DNA of 64,000 bases from Aralia elata (Eukaryota; Streptophyta; Magnoliopsida; Apiales; Araliaceae): assembly GCA_034770075.1 (NCBI GenBank), contig CM068382.1, positions 89,361,192 to 89,425,191 on the forward strand. The letters are read 5' to 3'. Below, in pieces: positions 33,211 through 44,844 of this stretch; within the stretch, counting starts at the first letter, position 1, and each line of letters begins with the position of its first letter. A program made the position numbers and the translations under genes. The notes below the pieces were generated by a model. The model searched no databases. It saw only the letters and a list, made by a program, of their open reading frames with translations, and was not told the origin of the DNA.

Positions 33211-35910
33211 TCAACTGCTGCTTTCTCCTGGTTCTTCCTTATCATCTTTTGGCTTCTGCTCCCCCTCACTTCTTGCAACTTCTTCTTCATCATCATCTTC
33301 TTCTCCTGGATCCCCCTCAGTAGTTGGTGCTTCATCTTTGTTCTTTTTCACCTCCTTTCTTTTCATACCAGTTCTACCAGCTCTTGTCCTCTTTTTGTGC
33401 TTCATCTTCTTCTCCTTTTTATGCTTCATCTTTTTCTCCCCCTTTTTGTCATCAATCATTTGGGAGGGATACTGAACATGCATAATGAGCTATTCGACCA
33501 AGTAGGAAGTATTACTATCTTTCATTTTCATCTCCTACTGGCCAAGTTCCATTTGCTGAGTGAGGGACTAACTAAGGTTGTCTACCTTTTCTGTCAGAGT
33601 TTGAATGGAGTGTTCATTCCTCTTTTGGATTTTCAGGGCTTCAGTTTTCTGCTACTCAATTGACTTGAGATAAATCTGATCCCGTTGGTGAAGCTTTATG
33701 GACATGTTTGTAAATGAGGCTTGCATTTTCCTATAGAATTCATTATCTTCACCTCCAGCCATCGTCTTTGCTGCTTTAGTAACTGAGAAAATATTTCCAA
33801 GTAGTTCTTCGGAGTTCTTCAGCAACTCTTGGTTAATCAGGAAATCCTTAAGTATTGGTGTGATTGACATGGATTTCTCACTCTTGTAGATATTTTCAAG
33901 AGCAATGACAATATCAAACAACTCTTTATTGGATGAGAAAGGGATATCATAAGGTATTTTAGTGGAGATGCCAGGGAGTTTGACATTTGGTTGAGACTGA
34001 AAAGATGCAGTCGTAGAGTTGGGAGGTTCCACAATCATTGACTCTACGAACTGGTTTGGTGATTTGCCTTTATCACTGTTTTCTAGCACATAGTATGGAA
34101 CGTATATACCTTCAGCATGTCGGTAGACTTTGAAATGTTGAGTGTCCTTAATCAGCATCTTTGGAAAGGATTGAACTCTTGGGAAGTTCTGGGAGATCAT
34201 CTTCAGATTTGGAAATTGTGACTAACACTAGTTGATGAAGCTTGTATCTCCAAATTCAATCACCTTCAACCAGGGCATCCATGGGTAGAAGCATATCAGT
34301 TATTCATTGTTAGGATCATAGAGAACTGTAGTACGATCAAGTTCAATGTTTTGAAAATTATTAAGTAGATCCTCTATGGTGATTGATACCACCTTCATTT
34401 GACCAGTACCATGATCTATCCATTTTGTTTGTAACACAGCTCCTGGTTTGTCACAGGCTTCTAGCACTATCCTTCTTCGAATTCTTGTGGTTGCTGGACT
34501 GAAGTTGCTTTTTGATATATCATTCTCAGAATCAGAATCCTGTTGTTCTTCATCATCTTCCATTGCTTCCTTTCCTTTTCCAGTATCTTTGGTAATCTTT
34601 TCCTTCGGACTTGCTTCCTCCATATATACTTCCTTGGATATCTCAGCTTACTCATCAGTTGTATGTACCTCATAGCTTCCTTCCACGTTGTCATCATCTC
34701 CTGTTGATTCATTGAGATTTTCTTCAGCAGATGTAGCTGCATCTTCACTTATTGAATTTGACTTACTTGTGGTCATATCCTTTTCAGTAGATTCCCTGCT
34801 AGATGTCACATGTTGACTGCTCTTTGCCGCTTCAATTTTATCACTCTCATCATCATCACTTCCAAGATCAACTGTTACTGCTGGAATTCCTTCATGACTC
34901 TCATGACCTGGGCGTTTAATCATTTGCTTTAATCTTGCACTCTGTCTCCTCCTTAAGAGCTTGACCATAGGTGCCTTGGATGCATCTTTCTCTTCTTCAG
35001 ATTCATTTTTAGAGAATGAGGGATTCTTTACTGGGACTGTCTCAACTTTCAGCTTTTTCTTGAGTGATTTGGAGGGAATGGTCACAAGAGACACATATTC
35101 TTCAGCTTGAGATGATTCCTCCTTCAGTGTATTTGCTTTTCTTTTCCCTTTTCCTGATTTTGAAGTACCCTTGCTGCTGCTCCCCGATATTCTTAACCTC
35201 TTATTCTCCATGGGGTTCCAATTCCAGTTGTCAAACAGTTTGGGAGTCATTACTTTGTTGACATTTAGGGTTTCTCCCTTATCATCCCCAATTGTGTTCT
35301 TCACAGTATTATGCTCAAGAACCTTCTATAGTAAACCTTTGAGATAAGTTTATCAGAGCCCTTCATCTTCCTGACATCTTTGGCTATCCAATCAGACAAC
35401 ATAGCTCCAAAATTTATCTTCTTTTTCATGATAATGGCAGTCATAATTTTCAGTTGAAGATAACTCACAATATCATGGGCAGTATCCTTGCACAAGATAC
35501 ATTTGCTCATAATCTCAGCTAGAAATTCGAACTTCTAAGGAAATTCCTTTTTCTTCATTCCTTTCAGATGGGGATTTTTTCATATAGCACATCAATTTCT
35601 TACCTTCTTCAGAGTTAATTCCTTCCAGAGATGATAGGCCTTGGTTGGTAAATCCCAAACATTGATTGATGTCTACAGCTTCTATCTTCAGTTTCACTCC
35701 ACGAACTTTTGTAGATAGAACATCATTATCAATCACTACATTCCAATAGAATTCTTTGACAAGATCAGAGAAGATTTTAATGTTTGCCCTTAAGCATTCT
35801 GAGAATCCTGCTTGCTTTACACTCTTGAGGATATCTTTGAATTTTTTATCTGATCCTCCAAATTTGTCGAAACCAAGTTGAATACCTGATATAACTTGAC
35901 AGTTTTCCAT
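33211..35910 (-). pseudogene. Long decayed ORF of the non-autonomous Sirevirus
   Basis: About 900 codons in essentially one minus-strand frame from ATG 35910 (MENCQVISGIQLGFDKFGG) to the stop after GESSS at 33211. A 0.2 kb piece (35510-35301) reads in another frame, and in-frame stops occur at about 35515, 34648, 34300, near 34230, 33652 and between 33650 and 33485. The N-terminal part (LVKEFYWNVV, VRGVKLKIEAVDINQCLGF) resembles the 'putative plant transposon protein' domain found in ORFs of plant retroelements. Next come a long Lys/Ser/Glu/Asp-rich, probably nuclear, disordered part and a 180-residue segment (34200-33652) rich in helix. The tail is highly charged, with KKGEKK and KHKKEKK then acidic runs. 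Some Sireviruses carry an extra ORF after pol, described as envelope-like; this may be such an ORF, but no membrane segment is seen and function is unknown. Confidence 0.6.
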
Positions 35911-38900
35911 AATGAGGGTTTTAGGAAAGAAGAATACTCTACTGTGAATGGAGATATGAATCGATAAGGATTTTGAGAGCCTCTGGCTGTTGCTGTGTTT
36001 GGTTTGCTAAAGATTTGAAGATGATGTTAGGGTTCAACACGACTTTAGGAGAGGGACTGTTTTAATAACTGATACGAAGGAACAACCGTCAGTATTTTGG
36101 AGTTTATCCTATATCAGTTGCCTCTTTTTGTCAGGTACACGTGTCGGAGACTTATTTGCTGAATGTGGCCATATACTTTTGTAACTTCCATAACTGTTAC
36201 ACACCGGTTATCCTGGCCCATGAACGTGGTCATATTTTCTTTGACCATTGACTTTGCCCGTTCGTAGAGTGACTTGATGCCTTTGCTTTTCACTCTACGG
36301 TCATGTTGTTGAGAACATGGTTTTGTCATACCTACTGCCGCTCAGATGCTGACTTGCACTTTTTCTCATTGAGTGCAGGTTTTGAAAAGAGAGTCTATAA
36401 TTAGGCTTGGCTTCCTTCTCGAATAAGTAATTTGAAGGAGCCTTAACATCTGAGATAATAATATTCATGCCTTGTGTCTGATCCTATAGTAAAGCTGAAT
36501 TATCTGCTTGGTGAAGATTTTCCTTTAGGACTAGCTTCTTTCTCTTTTAGAGAGTCCTATAATCAACTCTTCTTTAAGGGATCAGCTTTTCTCCTTTGTT
36601 TTATCTATAACTTGGGCTTAGGGAAAATGTTAGTGATGTATTCTTATTAAGTCTTTCAACAAGACTAAGGAAGCTCCGAAAGGGCAGGCCTCTAAGTTTA
36701 AAACTTAGGGCTTGATTTGTCTCTGAGGCGCTTAACTGAGGAAAGACTGATTGGATGAGGTGTATAAAATGTCATCACTGTACTCCTTGGGTTTGGTTAG
36801 GTATGATGTATGGGAGTAGTGTTTTGCAGACTATAATCGTAGAGTCAATGTATTTTTACGATCATGATGTCAAACATAGTGACTCTATGACTTGGAATAG
36901 TATGGCTGACCTGTTTTGACGGTCGTAGAGTTTAGAAACTCTATGACTTAAAATGAGGATTCATTTGGTTCATCAGCCACAGAGTTTTGGGACTCTGAGT
37001 CTGGGAGAGGGTTGTAAAGATGGAGTTGTCAATCCTAGGACGATAGGAGTTTCTTATATTGCTTGAGCCATTAGGCAATTGAGATCTGCAGATTAGAGGG
37101 CTTGGTGTTCTGCTCCTTAACATGCTAGAAAACTTTTGACCCAGTATGTTCACATCCCATTTGTTAGACTCAAGCATTTCTTACTGCATCAAAAGTTGTG
37201 ACTCTTTTCGTTTTCTCCATTATGTGGCTTCACAATCTTCATCTCTTCAATTTTTTTGACTTCTTCTCAAATTGAGCATTGCTATGTTTAGCAAATTGTT
37301 GCTCCCCCATACTTGGTACTTCCATCTTGGAGGTGGATGATCTTTCATCATTGGGTCTTCTTCATTTGATCGTAGAGTATTCACTTTAGTACTGGTTACT
37401 CTACGATCCTTTTATCTATGCGGCTATCATAGAGTTGATGAAGACTTGGTTCTAGTATGCTTTTTGAGGAACTGTATTATGCTGAAATGGAGCTCTAACT
37501 TCTAAGGGAGTCTCACTGGAGCAATCATGATACCTGCAGGTTAAAATAAGTTTCTGACTTGGTACCCAACATTTTTGGGTCCTGCTAGGTTAGTTCTTTT
37601 GAAAGCTAGAGTCGTTCAGACTACAGTTTCACAATTTGCATTATGCAGTCTATATGTGATGATATTTTAAGCATATTGCATGAGTGTGTGTGAGAAAGAG
37701 AAAGCATGAGTGGAATTGATGTGGATTCTCAAACCCTTTTCTTAGATGAGTTCATACTTGCATCATGTCCCAAGTGTTTGAACCTTAGTAAAGTAGTGGT
37801 CAGTTCTGTGAGTTGTACCTAGATGGTTCGTAGAGTTGATCAATCTCTACAACCCTTTAACGTACAACACCAAACATGACTACACTCTACGATTTGTCAA
37901 AGACTTAGATCATGAAGTAATGCATCACTAATTTTATAAGGTGAGAGACTTAAGGAAGGATGCATATAGCCTATTAAGCATAGTCACCTCTTAACCAATA
38001 GAGTTGTCAGCAGGAGGTGATATCACTAAGTGTAGTTCCTATTTTGATTTCCACATCTAAGGATAAACTCTCAACATTGTGAAAAATGTAAATCTTTCTC
38101 AGTATGCACACAAGCAATTGTATACTAATTTGAGCATAACAAAAACTCTTCTAGCAACTAGATTAGATAAGACTCTATTTGGATGAACATTAGATATCTT
38201 TTAGGAATTTTTATTTTCAGCCTCAAATGTGGATAGAGAGTAAGGTGACTTTAGGCCATTATTTTCACTTTTCTCTCTTTTACCTTTTGAGGAAGAAAAT
38301 GATTTCTTTAAAGAATTCGGACATAAACGACTGTGCAGTCTAGACATACTATCATGCAATATATATCAACATTCAATAATATTTGTAATAGAGATACAGA
38401 ATGAAATACCTCACTGATGTCAATCTCTTGACAATCAGTGGTGCTGCTTGTGATGATGCACTTCCTTGTTGATGATTTGTAATTCCTCAGGCTATTATCG
38501 GTATCATTATTTGTTCCTTTATTGTGCTGCATTGACTGATACATTGAGCACATCTTTGAATTCTGCACTTAGTTAGTTATGACATCCCATAGTCATTAAT
38601 ACGCTTAAATGAACTTCTGAGTTCATGTTTTGTAGAGTAGGGACTAGTCATATGTAGTTGAGAAGCCCATGGAGTCATTGTTGTAAGTGCATTGATGATG
38701 GTGCATTATCATTTAGATATCACCTTGATCATCATTCGTAGGACTTCACAACATCTTGGGTGGAGATGCAGATTCCCTTTTTAATGGAGAATATCTTCGT
38801 TCTTGCTGCATCTAAACTATTTCCTTCTTATGAGATGATCAATCTGCTCATTGACATCAGCATGCCTGGTGATGATAATCCTAATCTATTTGAGCCCACG

Positions 38901-39120
38901 GTACAGCCTGGACAATTTACGATAGTCTTCTTTTCACCATTTAGTCCATTTTGCATGTCTCCAGTTGATTACTTAAATCAAGTACATGCACATACAATTT
39001 TCAGTTTGTAAACTTATATTCATTTTGTCTGAACAACCAATACCGAGATTTAGAACTGATCTGAATTTATTTCATGGATCTACTCAAAGCTATTAGCTTT
39101 ACCATATTCATGAGAACCCA
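35911..39120. other. Internal non-coding region of the non-autonomous Sirevirus
   Basis: Between PBS and ORF no protein motif is recognisable in any frame. The region holds scattered ATCGTAGAGT and ACTCTACGAT motifs (for example 36836, 36922, 37368, 37398, 37827, 37884). Short ORFs here (36114, 36941, 38308, 38760) lack motifs. Confidence 0.6.
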
Positions 39121-39121
39121 T

Positions 39122-39131
39122 TCTGATACCA
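39122..39131 (-). other. Primer binding site of the minus-strand Sirevirus
   Basis: TGGTATCAGA on minus, 2 bp after the LTR end CTAACA; partial match to the initiator-Met tRNA end (the next two bases differ). Confidence 0.8.
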
Positions 39132-39489
39132 ATTGTTAGTTCCCGGGGACACAATAATGATCTAGAAGGGGGGTTGAATAGATCTTTAACACTTTTTCCT
39201 TTTATTAATGAAAGTATAATAGTTAATGGAATCAGTTCATGCACAGCGGAATATACTTTAAAAAACCCTTCAAAGATACAAACAGGATCTCAGTTCAGTG
39301 AGTAAATCTTTGATATGATTGACAGCAGGTATAGCAGTAATTGTACATAATGTAAATGACATAAAGAAAATAACACCAGAGATTTTAAGCGGTTCGGAGA
39401 CTAAATAACTCCTACTCCTCTCTTCTACTTCAACAAGTAGGAATCCACTAAATATTTTAGTCACAAAGACAAGGACTCTCCGCCTTCCT

Positions 39490-39773
39490 CAAGTCCAGCA
39501 CACAAGAGTTATTTTTAGTCACTAAGGCAAGGATCCTATGACCCTCCTCAAGTCCCGCAGACACGGATCCTCTAACCCCTCTTGAGTCCTGCAGACATGA
39601 GTTATTTTTAGTCCCTAGGACAAGGATCCTATGACCCTCTTCAAGTCCAGCAGACTTCGAACCCAGTTCACAAAGAACTCTTCAAGGCCAGCAGCCTTGG
39701 AATCCTATAGACTAAGCCTAGCAGACTTAGAATCTCTTATACCCTCTGGTACTTAGCAAGTCCAGCAGACTTG
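39490..39773. repeat. Array of short hairpins with common CAGCA loop
   Basis: Seven related units, the clearest being CAAGTC-CAGCA-GACTTC (39642), CAAGGC-CAGCA-GCCTTG (39683), CTAAGCC-TAGCA-GACTTAG (39712) and CAAGTC-CAGCA-GACTTG (39757). The loop stays constant while stems change on both sides. They alternate with a longer repeat containing ACAAGGATCCTATGACCCTC. Confidence 0.8.
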
Positions 39774-40862
39774 ACTTAATTTAGTCACTTAAGACAAGGA
39801 CGTTCCGCCCACTTTGGTGTGTTGATTGTTTGTTGGGTTGTGCTGCCAAGATGAACTTTGATCTCCTTCATCTTCTAGTACTTGACAGCTGGTTGTGATC
39901 TTCTTCTGGATACTGCTGATGATGGATGTTGAAGTTTTTCTTCTTCTGGTACATAGCAGATGCAGATGATCACTCTACATGAACACTGGTAGACTAGTCT
40001 AAGTCATTTATTTATCTTTTCAGCTCAGTGTGTTCATTGCTTGATCATAAAGTTGGTCTTTATGGTTTACCTCCAGCTTAGTTCACTCTTGACCATGGCT
40101 TCTTGGTCATTTGACTCTTAGCTCATATGACAGCCCTTTGGCATACCTCTCATGTTGTAGTGAAGCTTTTAGCTGTTTGTAGAATCGGTGTTCTTGCTCT
40201 TGTTCACTACTCGCTTTCTGCAATTCGAATGCAGTTTTCTCTTATGTAGGTTTCCATTTCTTCCTGTTGGAAGCTTGTCGTTGATATCTTCCTGTTGCAC
40301 CTCTTTTTGGAGACTTTACTTTCTGCAGACTTGTTTATTGTACCACTGAATATTTTACTACATGAAGTCCGCTAGTGATGGCTGAGTCAACATCCATTAG
40401 CTAGTACCAAGATAGTGGAGTCACATGAGTTGTTTGTTGACTGTTACAAATATGGCTGTTTAAACGCCACTTAGATTTGTTCCTTATTTTACTCTTTTAA
40501 CTACTCAGCCGCTCATCTTGGGATAGTAACCCTAAGTGCTCTGATATTTGTAATCCATGCTGGCACTTACTCATTTACTTACTCTACGATCACCTAGGGT
40601 GTAGCCCGTTGCTTCTCGATCGTAGAGTTGGTTGCTTGCTGTAAACTGTTACCTCTAGTCGTAGAGTTGCCTGCTAACTTCAGTGTGGCTTTGTGCTACC
40701 TTGCAGTTCGTAGAGTGGCTGACTGTTCTTACATTGTGCTTTGATGTGCTTCTCATTATACTATAGTTTATGTTCCCTTATGCTCTGTGATCTCCATTTG
40801 GCTTTTCGTTCTCAAAGCATAGCATTATGATCTTCGTTGAGCCATTGTTGTAGTGTGCTTAT

Positions 40863-41025
40863 CATAGAGGACTGCTCTATGTTTTTCAGGTGTTGGCTCT
40901 GCTGCTGTTTCATAGAGGACTGCTCTATAATATTTTGTTGTTGTAGCACTTTTGATGTAGAAGACTGCTCTATTTTAAGATTTAGACATTCTCTCTTATG
41001 CTTTGTCATAGAGTACTGCTCTATG
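40863..41025. repeat. Four CATAGAG-CTCTATG hairpins
   Basis: CATAGAGGACTGCTCTATG at 40863 and near-copies at 40911, 40957 and 41008, spaced about 48 bp. Each is an inverted repeat of 6-7 bp around a GACTG or TACTG-type loop. Confidence 0.85.
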
Positions 41026-41720
41026 ATCTTGTTGCTTTGCTGAGACTGCTAGAGTGCCTCTATTATCTTAAGCTCAACTCTACGATCACTTGATCTTGAT
41101 GTTGCTTTCCTACTCTTCGACATTTGTCTTTGATGTAAGCCTAGAGTCTTGATGGATCGTAGAGTGATTACTTGAGCTTGTCCAGTGATCTCTGTTATGT
41201 CTTGATACTTTGGTTATGCTCAGAGATCTTTCTATGTCTGATGGCTCATGCTCAGCTTACTTAGAAGTCTTTATGAAGGTTGCCACTTTATCTTTGAGTG
41301 TTTCAGCAGCGTCTGCTCTACGTTGTTGCTTGATTGTAGACTGTTCATGGGAGTCGTAGGGTAGCTGACTTTAGACCGACTCTATGAACCCATGTTAGCA
41401 CAACGATCTACTCTTTGTAGTGCGCACTTTACGATCCTAAGTTCGTTTATTGTTCTGTCGAGCCATACTCTACGATTGCCTTGTAAACTCTACATTGACA
41501 TGAGCAACTCTATGATGCACCAGGTCGAACTTCACTCTTCGACAGTTTGGTTAAGTTTTACCCTACGATTATCTGGCTGAGATGCACTCTACGATTGCCT
41601 AGTTTGACCCTACGATGCCGAGAGAGTGCTGTCGAGTAAGCTCGACGATCTGCTGAGCCTTTCATTGTGTTTGTCTAGCAAACTCTACGATCTTGAGATT
41701 TAGCCTTGCATTGCCGAGAC

Positions 41721-41835
41721 AACTCTACGTTCTGCCGAGAAAGCTTTACGTCCTGCCGAGAGAGCTTTCGAGAGAACTCTACGTCCTGCCGAGAGAGAGT
41801 TCTACGTTCTGTCGAGAAAGCTCTACGTTCTGTTT
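41721..41835. repeat. 23-bp minisatellite CTCTACGTTCTGCCGAGAAAG
   Basis: About five units of AACTCTACGTYCTGYCGAGA plus AAG or GAG follow each other (41721, 41744, 41775, 41798, 41821). They contain the element-wide CTCTACG motif and appear to have grown from it. Confidence 0.8.
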
Positions 41836-42351
41836 CATTCTTTGTTTGCCTGGCAGACTCTATGATCGCATACTTTTCTTCTGCAATTCATTTGCTGATT
41901 TTCTGTTCTATGATCGTTCACTGGATGCTTTGTGTGGTTTCTCAACGATCTCTGCTTTCCATGTAGTCTGGCTTTTGCTCATTACAAATGACATTCCAGC
42001 TCATAAGATCAACCTAACAAGTTTGATCTTTTTCTATTCTAAGTACTTTTACATTTAAATTCATTTAACGACTTTACAAAGCCTAATGTTCTTCTTATTA
42101 TTTTGTCATCAATCAAATCACATCTAATAAATAGAGGTAATCACATGCAGATCTTATAATATTCTCCTCCTCTGATAATGAGCTTAGCGATCGCATGCTG
42201 ATTCCCAACATAATACATACTCAATCATCAACACATATCCAACCACCAAAACATAAAGCTAGTCGCTACTAATTTCAAGAAACTTCGGCAGAGTTTTCTT
42301 TAACAATAGATATCTAGAAAAATCTAAAAATTGTCTACAAAACTTACAATC

Positions 42352-42413
<62 letters not shown>

Positions 42414-43130
42414 ACCACCAAAACAACCATCATTCCATACCTAAAATCATCACAATCATGTATAAGTAGTTAACTTTACAAACTCATAAAGAATTAATTA
42501 TTATTTTGTTGATTTAACGCATATCGTATCGTTTTCCACTTTGTATATATAGCAACGTGAGGTAACATGACAATAAAGTGTTGCATTAATAGAACTATCT
42601 ACCCAATTATTTATCAACATTATAATTATAATAAAATTTTTGTTTTATGCAAAAATAAAACACCATAACCACAATTGTATCCAACACATTGTTCTATAGT
42701 AATATGCTCGATCAATAGCATATTGAATTTAACAACTTGAAAGGTATGCTATAAAAAAGATCAAAATATGTTTCAAATTACTGGAAAAGGTTGAGATTTC
42801 AATATTGATCGATGATTCAAATTATGGAATGTTCAAACAAATTTAGAGTTTTAAAAAATGAGACCCAACAAAAGATTCAAATTATATGTCAGAGCAAAAA
42901 CTTAAAGGCTACAAAGTAACATTAAGATTAAGAAATTAAAACTCTCAACTACAAAACTGGTAAAAAAAATAAAAAATCATAGTTCCTCAGTAATTCAATT
43001 GTATACACAGAATCACACTATAAAAAAATAAGTAATATTAAATTAGACAAACAAAAAACATGTTGACAAATCAAACGTTATACATAAAAAATGAAACTTA
43101 AATTTTTTTAAAATCAATAACATCCAAATC

Positions 43131-43595
43131 TATTGTTAAAACAGAGAGAAAAGAATAAGATTAAAAGTGATAACATTTGGCAATTTTTTTTATTTGTTCC
43201 TTGTCTAGAAAAAAGAAAAAGAATCTATTTAATTTTTTGATTTTGTAATTATTTTGTAATTGTTTTTTTTATAAGTAAGTTATGATCTTATTTTTAATTT
43301 TGTCTCCTTACCATTGATGTTTTTTTATGTATTATACATTTTAAATGTATGCACATATATACACTCCAAAAAATTGTTACAATTTAAAATAAAATATTAA
43401 AATAACAATTAATTAAGTAAATGGAGGAAGTGGGGAAGAAAGAGACCCACAAAGAGGAGAGGGAGAAAGAGGAAAGAGAAAGAAAAGAAGGAGCAAGAAT
43501 AAGAAGAGCGAGAAAGAGAGAAGACGGAGGAAATAGGTGAAAGGAGAGAGAAAAGGAGGAGCAGAGAAGAGTGAAAGAAAAGAAAGAGAGAAATT
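43131..43595. repeat. Duplicated block with GA tract, copy 1
   Basis: Repeated 732 bp downstream at 43863-44272 with about 85% identity by eye. Landmarks are AACAGAGA, TTTTATTTGTTCCTT, ATGTATTATACATTTTAAAT, CTCCAAAAAATT and a purine-only GGAAG/GAGAG tract. A pyrimidine-rich counterpart (43640-43690) could pair with the GA tract. Confidence 0.8.
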
Positions 43596-43862
43596 TGATA
43601 AAGAAAAAAAATAAGAAAAAAAATAATATATTTTTTTATTCCTGCTCCTCCTTTTCTCTCTTCTCTCTTCTCTCCCCTCTCTCCTTGACACGTGACAATT
43701 TTTGGCGAAAAATTGGTCAATCCGGCCAAAAGGGTCACATTAATTGTTTTAAAATACTTAGAGGTATTGATTGAATATTCTCAAACTTTAAGTATCAAAT
43801 TGATTTTCGTCCAAACTTGGGGGGACAGTTTTGTCATTAGCTCAATATAATTTAGACGGGAT

Positions 43863-44272
43863 CCATTGTAAAAACAGAGAAAAAATAATAGGATTAAAAG
43901 TGATACCAGTTAACAATCTTTTTTATTTGTTCCTTCTCGAGAAAAAAGAAAAAGAATTTATTTTGTAATTTTTTTTATAAGTTATGATTTTGTTTTTAAT
44001 TTTGTCTTCTTACCATTGAAGTTTTTTTTATGTATTATACATTTTAAATGTATGCATATATATAAACTCCAAAAAATTATTATAATTTAAAATAAAATAT
44101 TAAAATAACAATTAACTAAGTAAATGAAGGAAGAGGGGAAGAGAGAGACTCAGGAAGAGGAGAGAAAAAGAAAAGGAGGAGCAAGAATAGGAGAGAGAGA
44201 GAGAGAAGGTGGAGAAAATAGGAGAGATGAGAGAGAAAAGGAGGAGTAGAGGAGAGAGAAAGAGAGAAATTT
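43863..44272. repeat. Duplicated block with GA tract, copy 2
   Basis: Second copy of 43131-43595, slightly shorter in the T-runs and purine tract. Confidence 0.8.
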
Positions 44273-44844
44273 GGGCGGAAATTTTTTTGTATGAGATGAA
44301 ATGTGAGCTTTTAGATTAAGTTGAAAAAATTGAGATAAAATCTGAACCGTCCTTGTGCTTATAATAAAAAAAGATTCAAAATGAGTTGTATTTTATTATA
44401 TAGATATTGGACCTTATATTTCTAATGTACATCCATTTAACATAATATTAATTATTATTCTATTATTCATGTTATAATTAATTATTATAACGTAAATATA
44501 ACTATCATTATTAATTAAATAAATTTTATTATTTAATTAAATAAAATAACCATTTTAATCCACAAATTTTCAATTAGCAAATTAACTTCCTCATTTCGTT
44601 TTGTAGCTAATTTAAGCTAACTTATTTAATAGTGTAATTAACTATTAAATATAACTTTTCAAATAAATGCATATTTTTCATATTTATTTACATAATTAAC
44701 CATTCACACAAGAATTGCATATTTCACATCACATAAACATTTATGCAGTCAAACTCAACATATCTCATTTTACACATTAAATAAAATATAGAACTTAATA
44801 TATTTTATTTATTAATAATTTCCGAAAAATTCCGGATTGTCACA

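Larger units (their letters stand above)
33170..42210 (-). mobile_element. Non-autonomous Sirevirus-like element, one LTR, no gag-pol
   Basis: On the minus strand: LTR 42210-39134, then a PBS (TGGTATCAGA) 2 bp after its end, then about 3.2 kb without coding sequence, then a 2.7 kb decayed ORF (35910-33211). The LTR end region reads ACCCCCCTTCTAGATC before the PBS, the same kind of end as the first Sirevirus, and GACAAAAAGGGGGAG purine tracts occur near 33435. No gag, protease, integrase or RT motif exists in it. A second LTR is not visible; the left boundary near 33.15-33.20 kb is an estimate from where LTR 5 sequence stops. It is inserted in LTR 5. Its sequence is more GC-balanced than the neighbours and crowded with CTCTACGATC motifs in both directions. 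Confidence 0.72.
39134..42210 (-). repeat. LTR of the minus-strand Sirevirus
   Basis: Minus start TGTTGGGAATCAGCATGCG at 42210, end GGGAACTAACA at 39134; about 3.08 kb. It contains an array of small hairpins with a shared CAGCA loop (39490-39773), many CTCTACGATC motifs, four CATAGAG...CTCTATG hairpins (40863-41025) and a 23-bp minisatellite (41721-41835). Start assignment is by the TG...CA rule and the position of the PBS; there is no second LTR to confirm it. Confidence 0.7.
42211..44390. other. Unresolved TE-derived stretch between the Sirevirus and the LTR 5 start
   Basis: Contains a segment typical of large chromovirus LTRs (AACTTCGGCAGAGTTTTC near 42281), a (TA)n tract (42356-42409) and a duplicated block with purine-rich parts (43131-43595 and 43863-44272). 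No coding region; overlapping ORFs at 43409-43774 only read GA/CT tracts. Confidence 0.5.
24123..44844 (-). mobile_element. LTR 5 (same family as LTR 1), heavily interrupted
   Basis: The minus-strand 3' end, TTTTGGGGTCGTTACA, is at 24123. The 5' end, TGTGACAATCCGGAATTTTT, is at 44844. The first 0.5 kb (24123-24657) and 30741-31400 align with the ends of LTR 1, including TGAGCAC followed by the ACGGCCCAA block, and the last 0.45 kb (44390-44844) aligns with the start of LTR 1 (landmark GTAATTAACTATTAA). Between lie an LTR pair (24663-30735), a non-autonomous Sirevirus (about 33.17-42.21 kb) and unresolved sequence (42211-44390). A clean target duplication is not visible (ATACA on the left, TATAT on the right), so one end may be altered. 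It separates the MULE SWIM exon from whatever lay upstream. Confidence 0.65.

Noticed and set aside
33125..33475. Plus-strand ORFs over 33.1-33.7 kb rich in Ser/Leu/Phe
   Set aside because: They are antisense shadows of the charged tail of the minus-strand Sirevirus ORF and of LTR 5 sequence.
38760..39011. 83-codon plus-strand ORF
   Set aside because: It lies opposite to the element's coding strand, in its non-coding internal part, without motif.
40837..41043. Cys-rich ORF (EDCSMFF-type repeats)
   Set aside because: Translation of the CATAGAG...CTCTATG hairpin repeats; no signal peptide or conserved spacing, so not a defensin-like peptide.
41392..42058. Overlapping ORFs with Arg/Glu/Ser-rich repeats
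   Set aside because: They arise from the 23-bp CTCTACG minisatellite in the Sirevirus LTR.
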